Assembly (NCBI RefSeq): GCF_003591515.1
Contig: NZ_QZCG01000005.1
Span: 243,562 to 307,561, forward strand
DNA from: Paracoccus onubensis
Lineage (GTDB): Bacteria > Pseudomonadota > Alphaproteobacteria > Rhodobacterales > Rhodobacteraceae
DNA length: 64,000 bases
Reading direction: 5' to 3'
Of the stretch, positions 17,518 to 27,464 are shown piece after piece. Position numbers and translations under genes: made by a program. The notes beneath the pieces were generated by a model. That model was not told the DNA's origin. It did no database searches and was given only the letters and a program-made list of their open reading frames with translations. Position 1 is the first letter of the stretch; every line of letters starts with the position of its first letter.

Positions 17518-18318
17518 TCAGGCCGCCCGGTGACGGCCGATGGGCAGCATCATCGGACGCCCCGAGACCGGATCCGGGATGACACGGCTTTTCAAGCCGA
17601 AAACCGCTTCCAGATTCGCCTCGGTCAGCACCTCTTCGGGGCTGCCTTGCGCGTGCAGCCGGCCCGCCGCCATCGCGATCAGCCGATCCGCATAGCGCGC
17701 GGCAAGGTTCAGATCGTGCAATACCATGACGATGGTCATGCCACGCGCGCGATTGAGATCGGTCAGCAGATCCAGAACGTCGATCTGATGGCTGACATCC
17801 AGAAAGGTCGTCGGTTCATCCAGCAACAGAAGATCCGTTTCCTGCGCCAGCGCCATGGCGATCCAGACCCGCTGGCGCTGCCCCCCTGACAATTCATCCA
17901 CCACGCGGTCCGCAAGCTCGCCGGTATGGGTCGCGTCGAGTGCGGCGGCAATCGCAGCATCATCGGCCTTGCTCCAGCGCGATATCAGCCCGTGATGCGG
18001 ATGGCGCCCGCGGCTGACCAGATCGGCGACGGTAATGCCCTCGGGCGCAATAGGGGATTGCGGCAAAAGCCCAAGGGTCCGGGCCAGTTCCCGTGTCGGG
18101 CGGTGATGAACCGACCTGCCGTCCAGCAGCACCTGACCGCGACTCGGCGCTATCAGCCGTGACATGCACCGAAGCAGGGTGGACTTGCCGCAGCCATTGG
18201 CGCCCACGATTGCGGTAATCCGTTCCGGCTGAACCGCCAGATCCAGATCGTTCAGGACGGTATTGTCGGCATATCCGGCCGAAAGTCTTTCGGCGACAAG
18301 GCTGTGAGACCGGGTCAT
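17518..18318 (-). CDS. iron-siderophore ABC transporter ATPase (FepC/FhuC type)
   Basis: The product has 266 residues. Motifs: Walker A GANGCGKST, Q-loop LLPQSPIAPEGITV, signature ELSGGQRQRVWIAMAL, Walker B LLLLDEPTTFLDVSHQ and H-loop MVLHDLNLAARY. The DEPTTFLDVSHQIDVLDLL block is typical of FecE/FepC proteins. It overlaps the stop of the upstream permease gene by four bases (ATGA), so it belongs to the same operon. Confidence 0.94.
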   Translation of the reverse strand: MTRSHSLVAERLSAGYADNTVLNDLDLAVQPERITAIVGANGCGKSTLLRCMSRLIAPSRGQVLLDGRSVHHRPTRELARTLGLLPQSPIAPEGITVADLVSRGRHPHHGLISRWSKADDAAIAAALDATHTGELADRVVDELSGGQRQRVWIAMALAQETDLLLLDEPTTFLDVSHQIDVLDLLTDLNRARGMTIVMVLHDLNLAARYADRLIAMAAGRLHAQGSPEEVLTEANLEAVFGLKSRVIPDPVSGRPMMLPIGRHRAA

Positions 18319-19352
18319 AGCGAACCTCCGGCGCGGTTCACGCGCACGATAAGATAGATAAGATAAGGGGCGCCAAGGGCACCGGTGACCACGCCCACCG
18401 GATAGCGGGAGGGCAATGCAAATTGCCCGATATAATCGCCGATCAGCACCAGCGCCGCCCCGACCAGAGCCGCAGGCAGAAGAATCGAACCGTTCGGCCC
18501 GACCATGCGCGCGGCAAGCGGCCCCGACAGAAAGGCCACGAAGGCGATGGGTCCGGCGGCTGCCGTCGCAACGGCGATCATGCCCACGGCGGTGACGATC
18601 ACCAGAATACGGGTCATCCCGACCCGTATGCCCAAAGCCGCGGCAGTATCATCCCCCATCCGCAAAGCATCGAGGTCGCGGCCACGGGACAGCAGCACGC
18701 CTCCGAACAGCATGAGCGAGACGAGCAGCGGCAAAGCCTGTGACAATTGCACGCTGTTGAGGCTGCCGGTCAGCCAGCGCATCGCCTCCTGCAAATCCCA
18801 TGATGCCGCTCGTGACAGGATATAGGCTATGAAACTGTCGATCATGGCCGAGACACCGATACCCACCAGAATCAGCCGCGTTCCCGCGACGCCGTTCTTG
18901 AAGGAAAGGCCGTAAACCAGAATGGCAACAGCAAGCCCGGCCAGCACCGCGAAGACCGACACCGCCGCCCCGTCCAGCGACAGCACCACGATGCCGAAGA
19001 CGGCGGCGGCACTCGCGCCGGAACTGACACCGATGATGTCGGGACTGGCAAGCGGATTGCGCAACATGATCTGGAAAGCCACGCCGCCCAGACCAAAGCT
19101 CATGCCCACGAGGATCGACATGACCGCGCGCGGCAGGCGCAATTGTCCGATCGTGAAACTGGCGCCCTGCACTTCCTGGCCCAGCAGCACCCGCAGAACG
19201 TCGCCCGGCGGCGTGAATGACTGACCCAGCATCAGCGTCACTGCGAAGCCGCAGGCCAGCAGCAGCACCAGCGTCAGGATGATGTTCCGGCGGCGGCGCG
19301 CGCGCAAAAGGCGGCCGGCGGCGACGGAATGGGAAAGCACAGAGACGCTCAC
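18315..19352 (-). CDS. FecCD-family iron-siderophore permease (FepG type)
   Basis: The product has 345 residues with about nine or ten membrane segments. FecCD features include RLPRAVMSILVGMSFGLGGVAFQIMLRNPLASPDIIGVSSGA and the end GPIAFVAFLSGPLAARMVG and YPVGVVTGALGAPYLIYLI. It forms the inner-membrane channel with the preceding permease. Start and stop both overlap neighbours as ATGA. Confidence 0.93.
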   Translation of the reverse strand: MSVSVLSHSVAAGRLLRARRRRNIILTLVLLLACGFAVTLMLGQSFTPPGDVLRVLLGQEVQGASFTIGQLRLPRAVMSILVGMSFGLGGVAFQIMLRNPLASPDIIGVSSGASAAAVFGIVVLSLDGAAVSVFAVLAGLAVAILVYGLSFKNGVAGTRLILVGIGVSAMIDSFIAYILSRAASWDLQEAMRWLTGSLNSVQLSQALPLLVSLMLFGGVLLSRGRDLDALRMGDDTAAALGIRVGMTRILVIVTAVGMIAVATAAAGPIAFVAFLSGPLAARMVGPNGSILLPAALVGAALVLIGDYIGQFALPSRYPVGVVTGALGAPYLIYLIVRVNRAGGSL

Positions 19353-20389
19353 AGCTCGCGCACCCTCTGGCGGCGGACGATCCAGATGAAGAACGGAGCG
19401 CCGACGAAGGCCGTGACAATGCCCACGTCAAGCTCGTTCGGGCGCGCGATGATACGGCCGATCACATCGGCCAGGATCAGAAGCGACGCACCGCCAATGG
19501 CCGAGAATGGCAGCAGCCAGCGGTGATCAATCCCGGCCAGAAGGCGGCAGAGATGCGGCACCACAAGCCCGACAAAGCCGATCGGACCGCAGACCGCCGT
19601 GGTCGCGCCGCACAGAAGAATGGCGCCAAGCGCGGCCATGGCCCGGGCGATCGCCACACGCTCTCCCAGTCCCGCCGCCAGTTCATCGCCAAGCGCCAGC
19701 GAATTCAGCTTGCGGGCCGATAGCAGGCTGAGAACGAAGCCCAGAACCAGAAAAGGCAGGACAAGCCGGATATCGGCGAATGTCGATCCACCGACGCCGC
19801 CGATTGTCCAGGACCGCACATTGCCTGCAATGTCATTGCGCGGCAGCACCACGGCAATGGTAAAACTGGAAAACGCGACCGAGGTCGCGGCGCCGGCCAA
19901 TGCCAGCTTCAGAGGCGTCGCGCCCCCCCTTCCCAGCGAGCCGATGACATAAACAAAGACCGCCGTCACCCCCGCGCCAAGGATCGCCGCCCACATAGAG
20001 GCAGAGGCGCTGACCAGTCCGAACCAGGCCATGCCGATGACAACCGCCAGCGAGGCGCCCATATTCACGCCAAGGATGCCGGGATCGGCAAGCGGGTTGC
20101 GCGTCACCCCCTGCATGATCGCGCCGGCCAGCCCAAGCGCCGCCCCGGCGATCGCCGCCATGATCGTGCGCGGAATGCGGACGGCCACGGCGGCCTGACC
20201 TATTGTCTCGGCCCGTCCCTGCAACCCGCCGATGATCTCGGTCCAGCCGACATCGCGCGTTCCGACAGCCACCGATATTGCGCAAAGCCCCAAAAGCAGC
20301 AGTGCCGTCGCGGCCAGCACAAGGGCGCGCGTCGAATTGGACCGGCCAAGCCGCCATTGCGCCGCCTGTCCCATTCGCTGCCCGCTCAT
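19349..20389 (-). CDS. FecCD-family iron-siderophore permease (FepD type)
   Basis: The product has 346 residues with multiple membrane segments. It shows RIPRTIMAAIAGAALGLAGAIMQGVTRNPLADPGILGVNMGAS, the standard FecCD coupling region, and PIGFVGLVVPHLCRLLAGIDHRW. It pairs with the next permease as a heterodimer. It overlaps the binding-protein gene by ATGA, and the next gene likewise, so the four genes are strictly coupled. Confidence 0.93.
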   Translation of the reverse strand: MSGQRMGQAAQWRLGRSNSTRALVLAATALLLLGLCAISVAVGTRDVGWTEIIGGLQGRAETIGQAAVAVRIPRTIMAAIAGAALGLAGAIMQGVTRNPLADPGILGVNMGASLAVVIGMAWFGLVSASASMWAAILGAGVTAVFVYVIGSLGRGGATPLKLALAGAATSVAFSSFTIAVVLPRNDIAGNVRSWTIGGVGGSTFADIRLVLPFLVLGFVLSLLSARKLNSLALGDELAAGLGERVAIARAMAALGAILLCGATTAVCGPIGFVGLVVPHLCRLLAGIDHRWLLPFSAIGGASLLILADVIGRIIARPNELDVGIVTAFVGAPFFIWIVRRQRVREL

Positions 20390-21399
20390 TCCGCCTTGCG
20401 TGCCGCGTCGCCCAGCAGGTCGAGATAATCATCAAGCACCCACGAAATCGAAAGCGGTGTCGGATTGGCGGCGGTTCCGATCGGATTCATGCCCAGCATC
20501 ACGACAGATCCGCGCGAAATCGCCGGCATATGCGAGGTCAGGGGATCGGCCTGCAACGGCGCCAGCAGCTCTTCCCCGCCATAGGTGACGAAGATGTCCA
20601 CATCGCTGAAGCGGTCGATCTCTTCGGCGCTTACCTGACCCGAGAACTGGCCCGGATTGGTCGCCCCGATCACGCTTTCGGGCGAATGCATGCCCAGATC
20701 CTCGAAGAACTTCACGCGCGTGTCGTTGCCTGAATAGAAGCTGACAGTGCTGAGATTGCCCGGATCGAGATGGGTGATGAACATCGCCGTCTTATCATTG
20801 ATCTCGGGATGTTTCGCGACGCTTTCTTCTATTTCAGCCTCGATATCGGCGATCAGCCGATCACCCTCGGCCGCCATGCCAAGCCCTGCGCTGTTCAGCC
20901 GGATCATGTCACGCCAATCGGTGGACCACGGCCCGTCCGGATAGGCGACGACCGGAGCGATCATGCTGAGAGTGTCGTAATCCGACTGGCTAAGCCCGGA
21001 ATAGGCGGCCAGGATCACGTCAGGCTCTGTCGCCGCGACGGCCTCGAAATCGATGCCATCGCCTTCGTTGAACAGAACCGGAATATCGGCATCCAATTCT
21101 TCCAGGCGTTCGCTGACCCAGGGCAGCAGCCCGTCGCCATCGTCATCGCCGAAAGTGGCGGCGGCAAACCCCACAGGCACGACCCCCAGAGCCAGCGGCA
21201 CCTCGTGATTGGCCCAGGCGACGGTCGCCACGCGCTGGGGCTTTTCCTCGATGACCGTGCTGCCCAGGGCATGTTTGATGGTTATGGGATAGCTGTCCGC
21301 ACCGTCCTGAGCCGTGGCAAATCCTGGTGCGATGACCATGACCACCACAGCCCCGAGGGTTGCAAGAGAGATTGATCTGATCATCGGAAAAGGCCGCAT
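20386..21399 (-). CDS. iron-siderophore ABC transporter substrate-binding protein
   Basis: The product has 337 residues. A signal peptide (MIRSISLATLGAVVVMVIAPGFATAQD) precedes a class III periplasmic binding fold with the entry block PITIKHALGSTVIEEKPQRVATVAWANHEVPLALGVVPVG and EAVAATEPDVILAAYSGLSQSDYDTLSMIAPVVAYP. It would carry ferric siderophore to the FecCD permeases. It is the first gene of the four-gene operon. The start could also be the ATG at 21384, which begins directly at MIRS. Confidence 0.92.
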   Translation of the reverse strand: MRPFPMIRSISLATLGAVVVMVIAPGFATAQDGADSYPITIKHALGSTVIEEKPQRVATVAWANHEVPLALGVVPVGFAAATFGDDDGDGLLPWVSERLEELDADIPVLFNEGDGIDFEAVAATEPDVILAAYSGLSQSDYDTLSMIAPVVAYPDGPWSTDWRDMIRLNSAGLGMAAEGDRLIADIEAEIEESVAKHPEINDKTAMFITHLDPGNLSTVSFYSGNDTRVKFFEDLGMHSPESVIGATNPGQFSGQVSAEEIDRFSDVDIFVTYGGEELLAPLQADPLTSHMPAISRGSVVMLGMNPIGTAANPTPLSISWVLDDYLDLLGDAARKAE

Positions 21400-21737
21400 A
21401 GCTGACTGTTTATCTCAACTTTCATATTCCAAAGGGAGCGTCAAGTGACGTGCCGTCCGAGTACCAAGGAAATCCGCTCGCTTTACCCATGGGGATGCCT
21501 TCTTGTAATCAGGAATAGCGGCGTGAAGCTGGTCCGGGTTCGCATTCACCGCCAGACGCGGCGCCTGCCAGCGGGCAAGAGGCGGATATATGTTCGAAAC
21601 CCTGCCAGCGTGGCCGACCAACCCACGAATCCCGACAAAGCATCCCGTCCCATATTTACCAGAACCGCATGAGCAGGTTGCAGCCACCCAGCTTTGGTCG
21701 TAACCTCGCATGAAGCAACCGGCTTTCGAGGTTCCGT
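21400..21737. other. divergent intergenic region between siderophore operon and gcd
   Basis: These 338 bases separate two divergent genes and must hold both promoters. Short open frames on both strands show no family resemblance and no good ribosome site. I see no clear Fur-type palindrome. Confidence 0.4.
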
Positions 21738-24065
21738 ATGCGTGCCGTGGTTTCGTTCGTCCTTTTCGCTGTCGGACTTATCCTCGTCCTTGGCGGGCTG
21801 TATCTGGTTACACTGGGTGGCAGCCTGTTCTATTCCGGAGCCGGAATCGCCCTGATCGCCACATCGGTGCTGATATGGATGCGCGATCCGCGGGCACGGA
21901 TCGTCTATGCCCTGTTCCTTATCGTCCTTGCCGCCTGGTCACTGTGGGAAGCCGGTCCCGATTGGTGGGCGCTTGCCGCGCGCATGGGCATGTTCCTTGT
22001 CCTCGCATTGCTTCTCCTCCTTCCCCTGCATCTGCGCGGGCGGCGTTTCGGTCCGGCATGGATCGTGCTGTTCGTCGTTACGGGCGTCACCGGGCTTGGG
22101 CTGCTTGGGACGACCCTTCTGCCCGATCCGCATGATATCGCAGGACAGCTTCCGGCCGAGAACGCCAATCCGGACGCCGCAACGGGCGGTGACGATCCCG
22201 AAGCCTGGACGGCCTATGGCCGCAACAATTACGGGCAGCGCTTCTCGCCGCTGGAACAGGTCACGGCAAGTAATGTCGACCAGTTGCAACCTGCATGGAC
22301 CTATCGCACAGGCGATGTCAAAGGGCAGGATGACGTTGGTGAATTCACCTATCAGGCAACGCCAATCAAGATCGGCAATACCCTTTATCTCTGCACCCCG
22401 CATAACTGGGCCGTCGCCCTCGACGCGGATACCGGAGCAGAGAAATGGGTCTATAAGCCCGATATCAAAACCGATCTGAACCGCCAGCACCAGACCTGCC
22501 GCGGGCTCAGCTACTGGCCCGGCGAGAATGATGCCTCTGCGCCGCAGCAGAGCACCTGCTCGCAAAGGCTGTTCCTGCCGACATCGGACGCGCGGCTGCT
22601 GGCGCTCGATCCTGAAACCGGAGAGCTCTGCGCGGATTTCGCAGAGAATGGCGCGCTGGATCTGATGCACAACATGCCGTTCCAGCAATCGGGTTATTAC
22701 TATTCGACCTCGCCTCCGGTGGTGGCGGGCAATACCATCGTCATCGGCGGTGCGGTAAACGACAATTACGACATCGATTCACCTTCCGGCGTGATCCGGG
22801 CATATGATGTCCGCGATGGAAAGCTGCTCTGGAATTGGGATTCGGGTAACCCGACCGAAACCGCCCCGCTGGATCCAGACGATCCCGATCAGAAATATTC
22901 CACCTCCTCTCCCAACAGCTGGTCGATTGCCAGCGCGGATCCCGAGCTTGGACTGGTTTACCTGCCGATGGGCAACCGCACGCCGGATCAACTTGGCAAG
23001 TACCGCAACGAGGCCGAGGAAACCTATGCCACCTCGGTCACCGCACTTGATCTGGAAACCGGTCAGCCGCGCTGGGTGCATCAATTCGTGCATCACGATC
23101 TCTGGGACATGGATACGCCAGCTCAACCCAGCCTCGTTGATCTTGATTTGCCTGATGGACGCGTGCCCGCGCTCGTCGTGCCGACGAAACAGGGCGATGT
23201 CTATGTCCTGAACCGGGAAACCGGCGAGGCGGTTCTGCCGGTGACCGAACGGCCCGCCCCTCAGGGTGCCATTCCGGACGACTTCACCGCGGCGACGCAA
23301 CCTGCCTCTGCCCTGTCCTTTGAACCCGAACCGCTTACCGAGGCAAGGATGTGGGGCGCGACGGCCATCGACCAGATGCTTTGCCGGATCGCCTTCCGGA
23401 AATTGCGCTACGAGGGACGCTATACGCCGCCATCCTTGCAGGGCAGCATCGTCTATCCCGGTAATTTCGGGGCTTTCAACTGGGGCGGCATTGCCGTCGA
23501 TCCGCGAAGACAGGTGATGTTCGGCATGCCGCTGCAACTGGCTTTCGTCTCGAAACTGATCCCCAGGGACAGCCTGGGCGCGGATACCCGGACGAATGTC
23601 GGCGAACAGGGCGTCAATTCCAATGAGGGCGCGGATTATGCCGTGCAGATGGGTCCCTTCCTGTCACCGCTTGGCATTCCCTGTCAGCAGCCGCCCTGGG
23701 GCTTCGTCGCCGGGGCCGATCTGCGCAGCGGTGAAATCCTGTGGCGGCATCGTAACGGCACGACCCGCGACATGACCCCTGTTCCCCTGGGATTGAAACT
23801 GGGGATGCCCGGCATCGGCGGGCCGGTGATCACCGGTTCGGGTGTGGTGTTCATGGCGGCGACGGTCGACAATTATCTGCGCGCCTACGATCTGACGACC
23901 GGAGCCGAGATCTGGCGCTCGCGGCTGCCCGCAGGAGGGCAGGCAACACCGATGACCTATCTTGATAGCGAGGGACGGCAGATGGTCGTGCAGGTGGCTG
24001 GCGGACACGGCTCGATCGGAACAAAACTCGGCGATTACGTCATGGCATGGCGCCTTACGCAATAG
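21738..24065 (+). CDS. gcd: membrane-bound PQQ-dependent glucose dehydrogenase
   Basis: The product has 775 residues. Five N-terminal membrane segments (residues 1-125) anchor a periplasmic eight-bladed quinoprotein propeller that starts at DPEAWTAYGRNNYGQRFSPLEQV. The domain shows the tryptophan-docking repeats (for example GETLWRHRNGTTRD-like GEILWRHRNGTTRDM) and the C-terminal AGGQATPMTYLDSEGRQMVVQVAGGHG. The enzyme oxidises D-glucose to gluconolactone and passes electrons to ubiquinone. GAGG lies 7 bases before the ATG. No pqq biosynthesis gene is in the window, so the cofactor comes from elsewhere in the genome or from outside. Confidence 0.93.
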   Translation: MRAVVSFVLFAVGLILVLGGLYLVTLGGSLFYSGAGIALIATSVLIWMRDPRARIVYALFLIVLAAWSLWEAGPDWWALAARMGMFLVLALLLLLPLHLRGRRFGPAWIVLFVVTGVTGLGLLGTTLLPDPHDIAGQLPAENANPDAATGGDDPEAWTAYGRNNYGQRFSPLEQVTASNVDQLQPAWTYRTGDVKGQDDVGEFTYQATPIKIGNTLYLCTPHNWAVALDADTGAEKWVYKPDIKTDLNRQHQTCRGLSYWPGENDASAPQQSTCSQRLFLPTSDARLLALDPETGELCADFAENGALDLMHNMPFQQSGYYYSTSPPVVAGNTIVIGGAVNDNYDIDSPSGVIRAYDVRDGKLLWNWDSGNPTETAPLDPDDPDQKYSTSSPNSWSIASADPELGLVYLPMGNRTPDQLGKYRNEAEETYATSVTALDLETGQPRWVHQFVHHDLWDMDTPAQPSLVDLDLPDGRVPALVVPTKQGDVYVLNRETGEAVLPVTERPAPQGAIPDDFTAATQPASALSFEPEPLTEARMWGATAIDQMLCRIAFRKLRYEGRYTPPSLQGSIVYPGNFGAFNWGGIAVDPRRQVMFGMPLQLAFVSKLIPRDSLGADTRTNVGEQGVNSNEGADYAVQMGPFLSPLGIPCQQPPWGFVAGADLRSGEILWRHRNGTTRDMTPVPLGLKLGMPGIGGPVITGSGVVFMAATVDNYLRAYDLTTGAEIWRSRLPAGGQATPMTYLDSEGRQMVVQVAGGHGSIGTKLGDYVMAWRLTQ

Positions 24066-24227
24066 CGGTGCGATTCATCTCAGATTGGTCTTTTCCGGCA
24101 GAAGCAGCCACCCCGCTGCGGGAAATGACCCGGACATGACCGGGCTGAACACTTGCCGGCGCGCCGTTGCGCAATCTCTTCGCCGCCGGCACCATCCCGA
24201 TCGGAATCGCGACCGCCGGCGCATCGG

Positions 24228-25901
24228 TCAGGAACCGTTTTCGCAACCCACCAGCTCCCCATGCCCGCAATGCGCCTTGAGCCGCTCGGCCGCCGTCTCG
24301 TCCCATCCCTCGGGCTCGGTCACGGCGGACCAGGCGTCGATATAGTCGCGGACATGGTAGTTATGACCATAGCCGGGCGGAGTCGAGGTACTGCGCAGCA
24401 GGTCAACCGTCAACTGAAGCTGCGTCACAATGGGCGTAAAGGACAATTCCGGCGATACATCCGGCGCCTTTGCTTCGCGCATCCACACAGGTTCGCGCCA
24501 CAATGCGGTGGGGCTGTAGAAAACAATCGGATCGCTGGCATATTGCATGAACAGCACCCGCATTCGCCCCCAGTCCCTGCCCGAGCGCAACGGCGTTGCA
24601 TATTGGCTGGAATAGCGGATGACCCGCCCGTCATCGACAGTCGGCAGCACAAACGGACTGCCCGCCTCTCGCGCCGCATTCGCCTGATTCCATAGCGTCG
24701 AGGGAAAAGGCGGCCCGGCCCAAAGCGCACCATCGATCGGCTCGTTCATCATCTGAAAGACGTTGAAAGCATGCATCGACGACCAGGATCCCAGGGAAAT
24801 ACCGTGCATGTAAAGCCTTGGCCGCCGGTTATCCGGCATTGCCGCCCAATGTTCATAGACAAGCCGCATCAGTGCCTCGGCCTGATCGAGACCGGAATCG
24901 GTTTCGAAGATGAGCGCAAGCGGGCTTTGCAGATAGGAATATTGCACCGCCACCGTCGCGACATCGCCGTCATGCATATATTCCAGCGCGTCATAGCTGG
25001 CCGGATCCATCCAGCCGGTGCCGGTCGGGCTGGACACCACAAGCACCTTGCGTTCAAACGCCCCGACGCGCTGCATTTCCTGCAAGGCAAGCCCGGCCCG
25101 GACCTGCGGATCGCTGTCCTGCGCCAGACCGACATAGATACGCAAAGGCTCTTTCGCGGGGCGGCCGTTGAACGCGGCGATTGCCTGCGCCGAAGGCCCG
25201 TTCAGCACGAAATTCCGGCCCGGCCTGCCCATCAGTTCCCAGGATATCGGCGATTCGGAAGATCCCGGTTTCCACGGCTCCGCCGGCGGGGGCGTTTCGG
25301 GATGGGTCAGATATTGCGCGGCGGCATAAGACCTGTCAGCCATGCGCAGCCCGGCATTCACCATTCCGTCGCGGGTCACGATCAGCACAAGGATCGCACA
25401 TAGCAGCAAGCCCAGCACATTCGCGCTGCGCACCGGAATATGCCGGGCCAGCCGCCTGCGCAGCAGATTGAACAATCCCTGAATCAACAGGCCGATCACA
25501 TACAGCACCAGAAACACCGCAAGCGCGACGACCGCTGTCTGCAGCGTATTGGCGACTTCGAGTTCGGGAAGCCCCATGCGTTCGCGGAGGCCGTTCTGCC
25601 AGCCACGCGCATGTGCGATACAAAAGAACAGCGTGGCCAGCACCGGCAGCGCGACCAGCATATGCGCGGCGACCGCCCATCTTCCGCGCAGTACCGGAAT
25701 TTCAAGCGACCGCCACAGCGCCAGCACGAATTGCGTCAGCATATGGCCCATCGCCATCGACGCCCCGGCCAGCACTCCCTGAAAGAACGTGCCGCGCGGA
25801 ATCAGCGATGGCGTGAGCGAGGCCGCAGCCAGCAACAGCCCCACAAGCAGGGGCAAGACAGGAACGATCCGCGCCAGACCCCACCCGTTCATCCGCACCA
25901 T
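24228..25901 (-). CDS. membrane alpha/beta-hydrolase of the Abhydrolase_9 family
   Basis: The product has 557 residues. Four membrane segments lie in the first 180 residues. The C-terminal soluble half is an alpha/beta hydrolase with the nucleophile elbow GISLGS (Ser369) and blocks shared with the DUF2319/Abhydrolase_9 family (VSSPTGTGWMDPASYDALEYMHDGDVATVAVQYSYLQSP; GALWAGPPF; RVLFMQYASDPIVFYSP). The substrate is unknown for most members; lipids or esters are likely. It converges with gcd and has no obvious operon partner. Confidence 0.88.
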   Translation of the reverse strand: MVRMNGWGLARIVPVLPLLVGLLLAAASLTPSLIPRGTFFQGVLAGASMAMGHMLTQFVLALWRSLEIPVLRGRWAVAAHMLVALPVLATLFFCIAHARGWQNGLRERMGLPELEVANTLQTAVVALAVFLVLYVIGLLIQGLFNLLRRRLARHIPVRSANVLGLLLCAILVLIVTRDGMVNAGLRMADRSYAAAQYLTHPETPPPAEPWKPGSSESPISWELMGRPGRNFVLNGPSAQAIAAFNGRPAKEPLRIYVGLAQDSDPQVRAGLALQEMQRVGAFERKVLVVSSPTGTGWMDPASYDALEYMHDGDVATVAVQYSYLQSPLALIFETDSGLDQAEALMRLVYEHWAAMPDNRRPRLYMHGISLGSWSSMHAFNVFQMMNEPIDGALWAGPPFPSTLWNQANAAREAGSPFVLPTVDDGRVIRYSSQYATPLRSGRDWGRMRVLFMQYASDPIVFYSPTALWREPVWMREAKAPDVSPELSFTPIVTQLQLTVDLLRSTSTPPGYGHNYHVRDYIDAWSAVTEPEGWDETAAERLKAHCGHGELVGCENGS

Positions 25902-26246
25902 CCCCGACTACCGATTTCGTCCATCAGCTGCATAATGCCCCTCTTTCCGAAAGAGAATGATGATTTCCGGGCGCCTTGTCGACGCGCCATCAGGGCACCC
26001 CTGACGGAATTTTCTCGCCTAGTCTGCCGTGGCGGCAAAGCGGGCGCAACATGATGGCGACCGCGCAGAATATTCATGCTTTGTGGTCGCGAAGACGGTA
26101 GCGCACAACCGGTCGGGCGCGGAAAGTGAGATGCGCCGCAAGGAATACCCATGCGTCGGACACCGGATTGCCCACCAAGGTCACCTCTTACAGAGAGATG
26201 ACCCTGGCGGGCAGCGGACCGGCAAGACTACCCCGGGAAATGTCCG
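25902..26246. other. intergenic region, nothing recognised
   Basis: The 345 bases lie upstream of the Abhydrolase_9 gene and downstream of the GDSL esterase gene. Codon structure is not convincing in any frame. CTTTCCGAAAGAG (25943-25955) is a small inverted repeat near the hydrolase start. No RNA gene is apparent. Confidence 0.35.
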
Positions 26247-27464
26247 CTATTCCTTTCCTCTCAAAAGTTCCAGCGAGATGGCCGCCGCCATTGCCTCATT
26301 CCCTTCAGCGCCCGGATGCAGCCGGTCTCCGCTGTCATAAGAAGGGTTCAACTGAGATGGATCATCCGGATCGCGCAGCACGGCGTCGAAATCGACGAGC
26401 GCATCGACCAGATCGGTCTTCCGCAGCCAGTCGTTGAATTCACGGCGAAGGGCATCTTTCCCGTCACTCCAATAGGTGGCTGCAAGCGGCGTGTCGGGCA
26501 GCGCGCCGCGAAATGGCGGGACCGTTCCCACGATCAGGCGCACGCCCTGCGCCTTGCTCTTCGCGGCAACAGCGGCAATGCCCGCCTGAAGACGGTCAAG
26601 CGTCATGGGGGTTTCGTCGGGCGCAAAGGGCGAACCGGGCCAGGCGATATCGTTGGTGCCGATCAGAAGCACTACGGCGTCGATTCCCGGCACGGCGAAA
26701 GCATCGCGGTCGATCCGTGCCAGAACGCTTTCTCCCATCCCGTCCGAAAGCAGCCGGCCACCGGATATACCGGCATTGATCACCGCGACGCCTTCCGAAG
26801 CAAGCCGCCGGGCCAGAAAATCCGGCCAGCGCACATCCTCGTTCATCGCCGCGCCATTGCCATCGGTGATGGAATCTCCCATCGCGGCCACGACCATGCC
26901 GGCCGGATGATCGGTCAGCACATTGGCAAGGGTCAAACGGGCGGTGATCTCTTCTTCAATGCGATCCCCGTCCAGCACGAAACCCGTTTCGCGCGCATCC
27001 CAATGGAAATCCTGCGCAACCGCGCCCTCGCCATAATGCAGAGTGACCGCAAGGCGCTGGCCCGCATCGACCGGCAGCGCCACCGGGTCAGAGACGATCC
27101 GCGCTCCCGGCGGTATGATCACCTTGGGCTTGCCGCCGAAGAGAACGGGCAGTTCCCGCCCCTCCAGCGCCGCAGCTTCGCCGCCATGCGCCACCATGGC
27201 CGCATCGACCGGCAAGGGTTTGGTGCCGTAACTGTTCGACAGGGTGATGCGCAGGCTGTCTCCGCCCCAGGCAAGGGTCAGGGGCTGGCGAATGGTCTGC
27301 CCGGCAATGCTTTCGGGCAGGCCCGTAGGAAAGTCGAATTCGGTATTCCAGACCGCTTCCGGGCTCGCGGCCCAGGCCGGAACCCATTCCTGCGGTTGGG
27401 CCGATACGGTTCCGGCGGTCAGGGTGAGTAGCATCGCGGTAATCGTTGTTGCGATCGGTTTCAT
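26247..27464 (-). CDS. secreted SGNH/GDSL-family esterase
   Basis: The product has 405 residues with a signal peptide (MKPIATTITAMLLTLTAGTVSAQ). An N-terminal beta domain (residues 25-180) precedes an SGNH hydrolase domain: block I AAMGDSITDGNGA, block II GISGGRL, block III LIGTNDIAWPG, and block V DSGDRLHPGAEG with the catalytic Asp and His. It resembles the multi-domain GDSL lipases that act on carbohydrate esters. The start at 27464 overlaps the stop of the upstream MFS gene (ATGA), so the two are coupled. Confidence 0.92.
   Translation of the reverse strand: MKPIATTITAMLLTLTAGTVSAQPQEWVPAWAASPEAVWNTEFDFPTGLPESIAGQTIRQPLTLAWGGDSLRITLSNSYGTKPLPVDAAMVAHGGEAAALEGRELPVLFGGKPKVIIPPGARIVSDPVALPVDAGQRLAVTLHYGEGAVAQDFHWDARETGFVLDGDRIEEEITARLTLANVLTDHPAGMVVAAMGDSITDGNGAAMNEDVRWPDFLARRLASEGVAVINAGISGGRLLSDGMGESVLARIDRDAFAVPGIDAVVLLIGTNDIAWPGSPFAPDETPMTLDRLQAGIAAVAAKSKAQGVRLIVGTVPPFRGALPDTPLAATYWSDGKDALRREFNDWLRKTDLVDALVDFDAVLRDPDDPSQLNPSYDSGDRLHPGAEGNEAMAAAISLELLRGKE

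Noticed and set aside
21415..21711. Short open frames between the siderophore operon and gcd
   Set aside because: No ribosome site, no family resemblance and biased composition of shadow frames.
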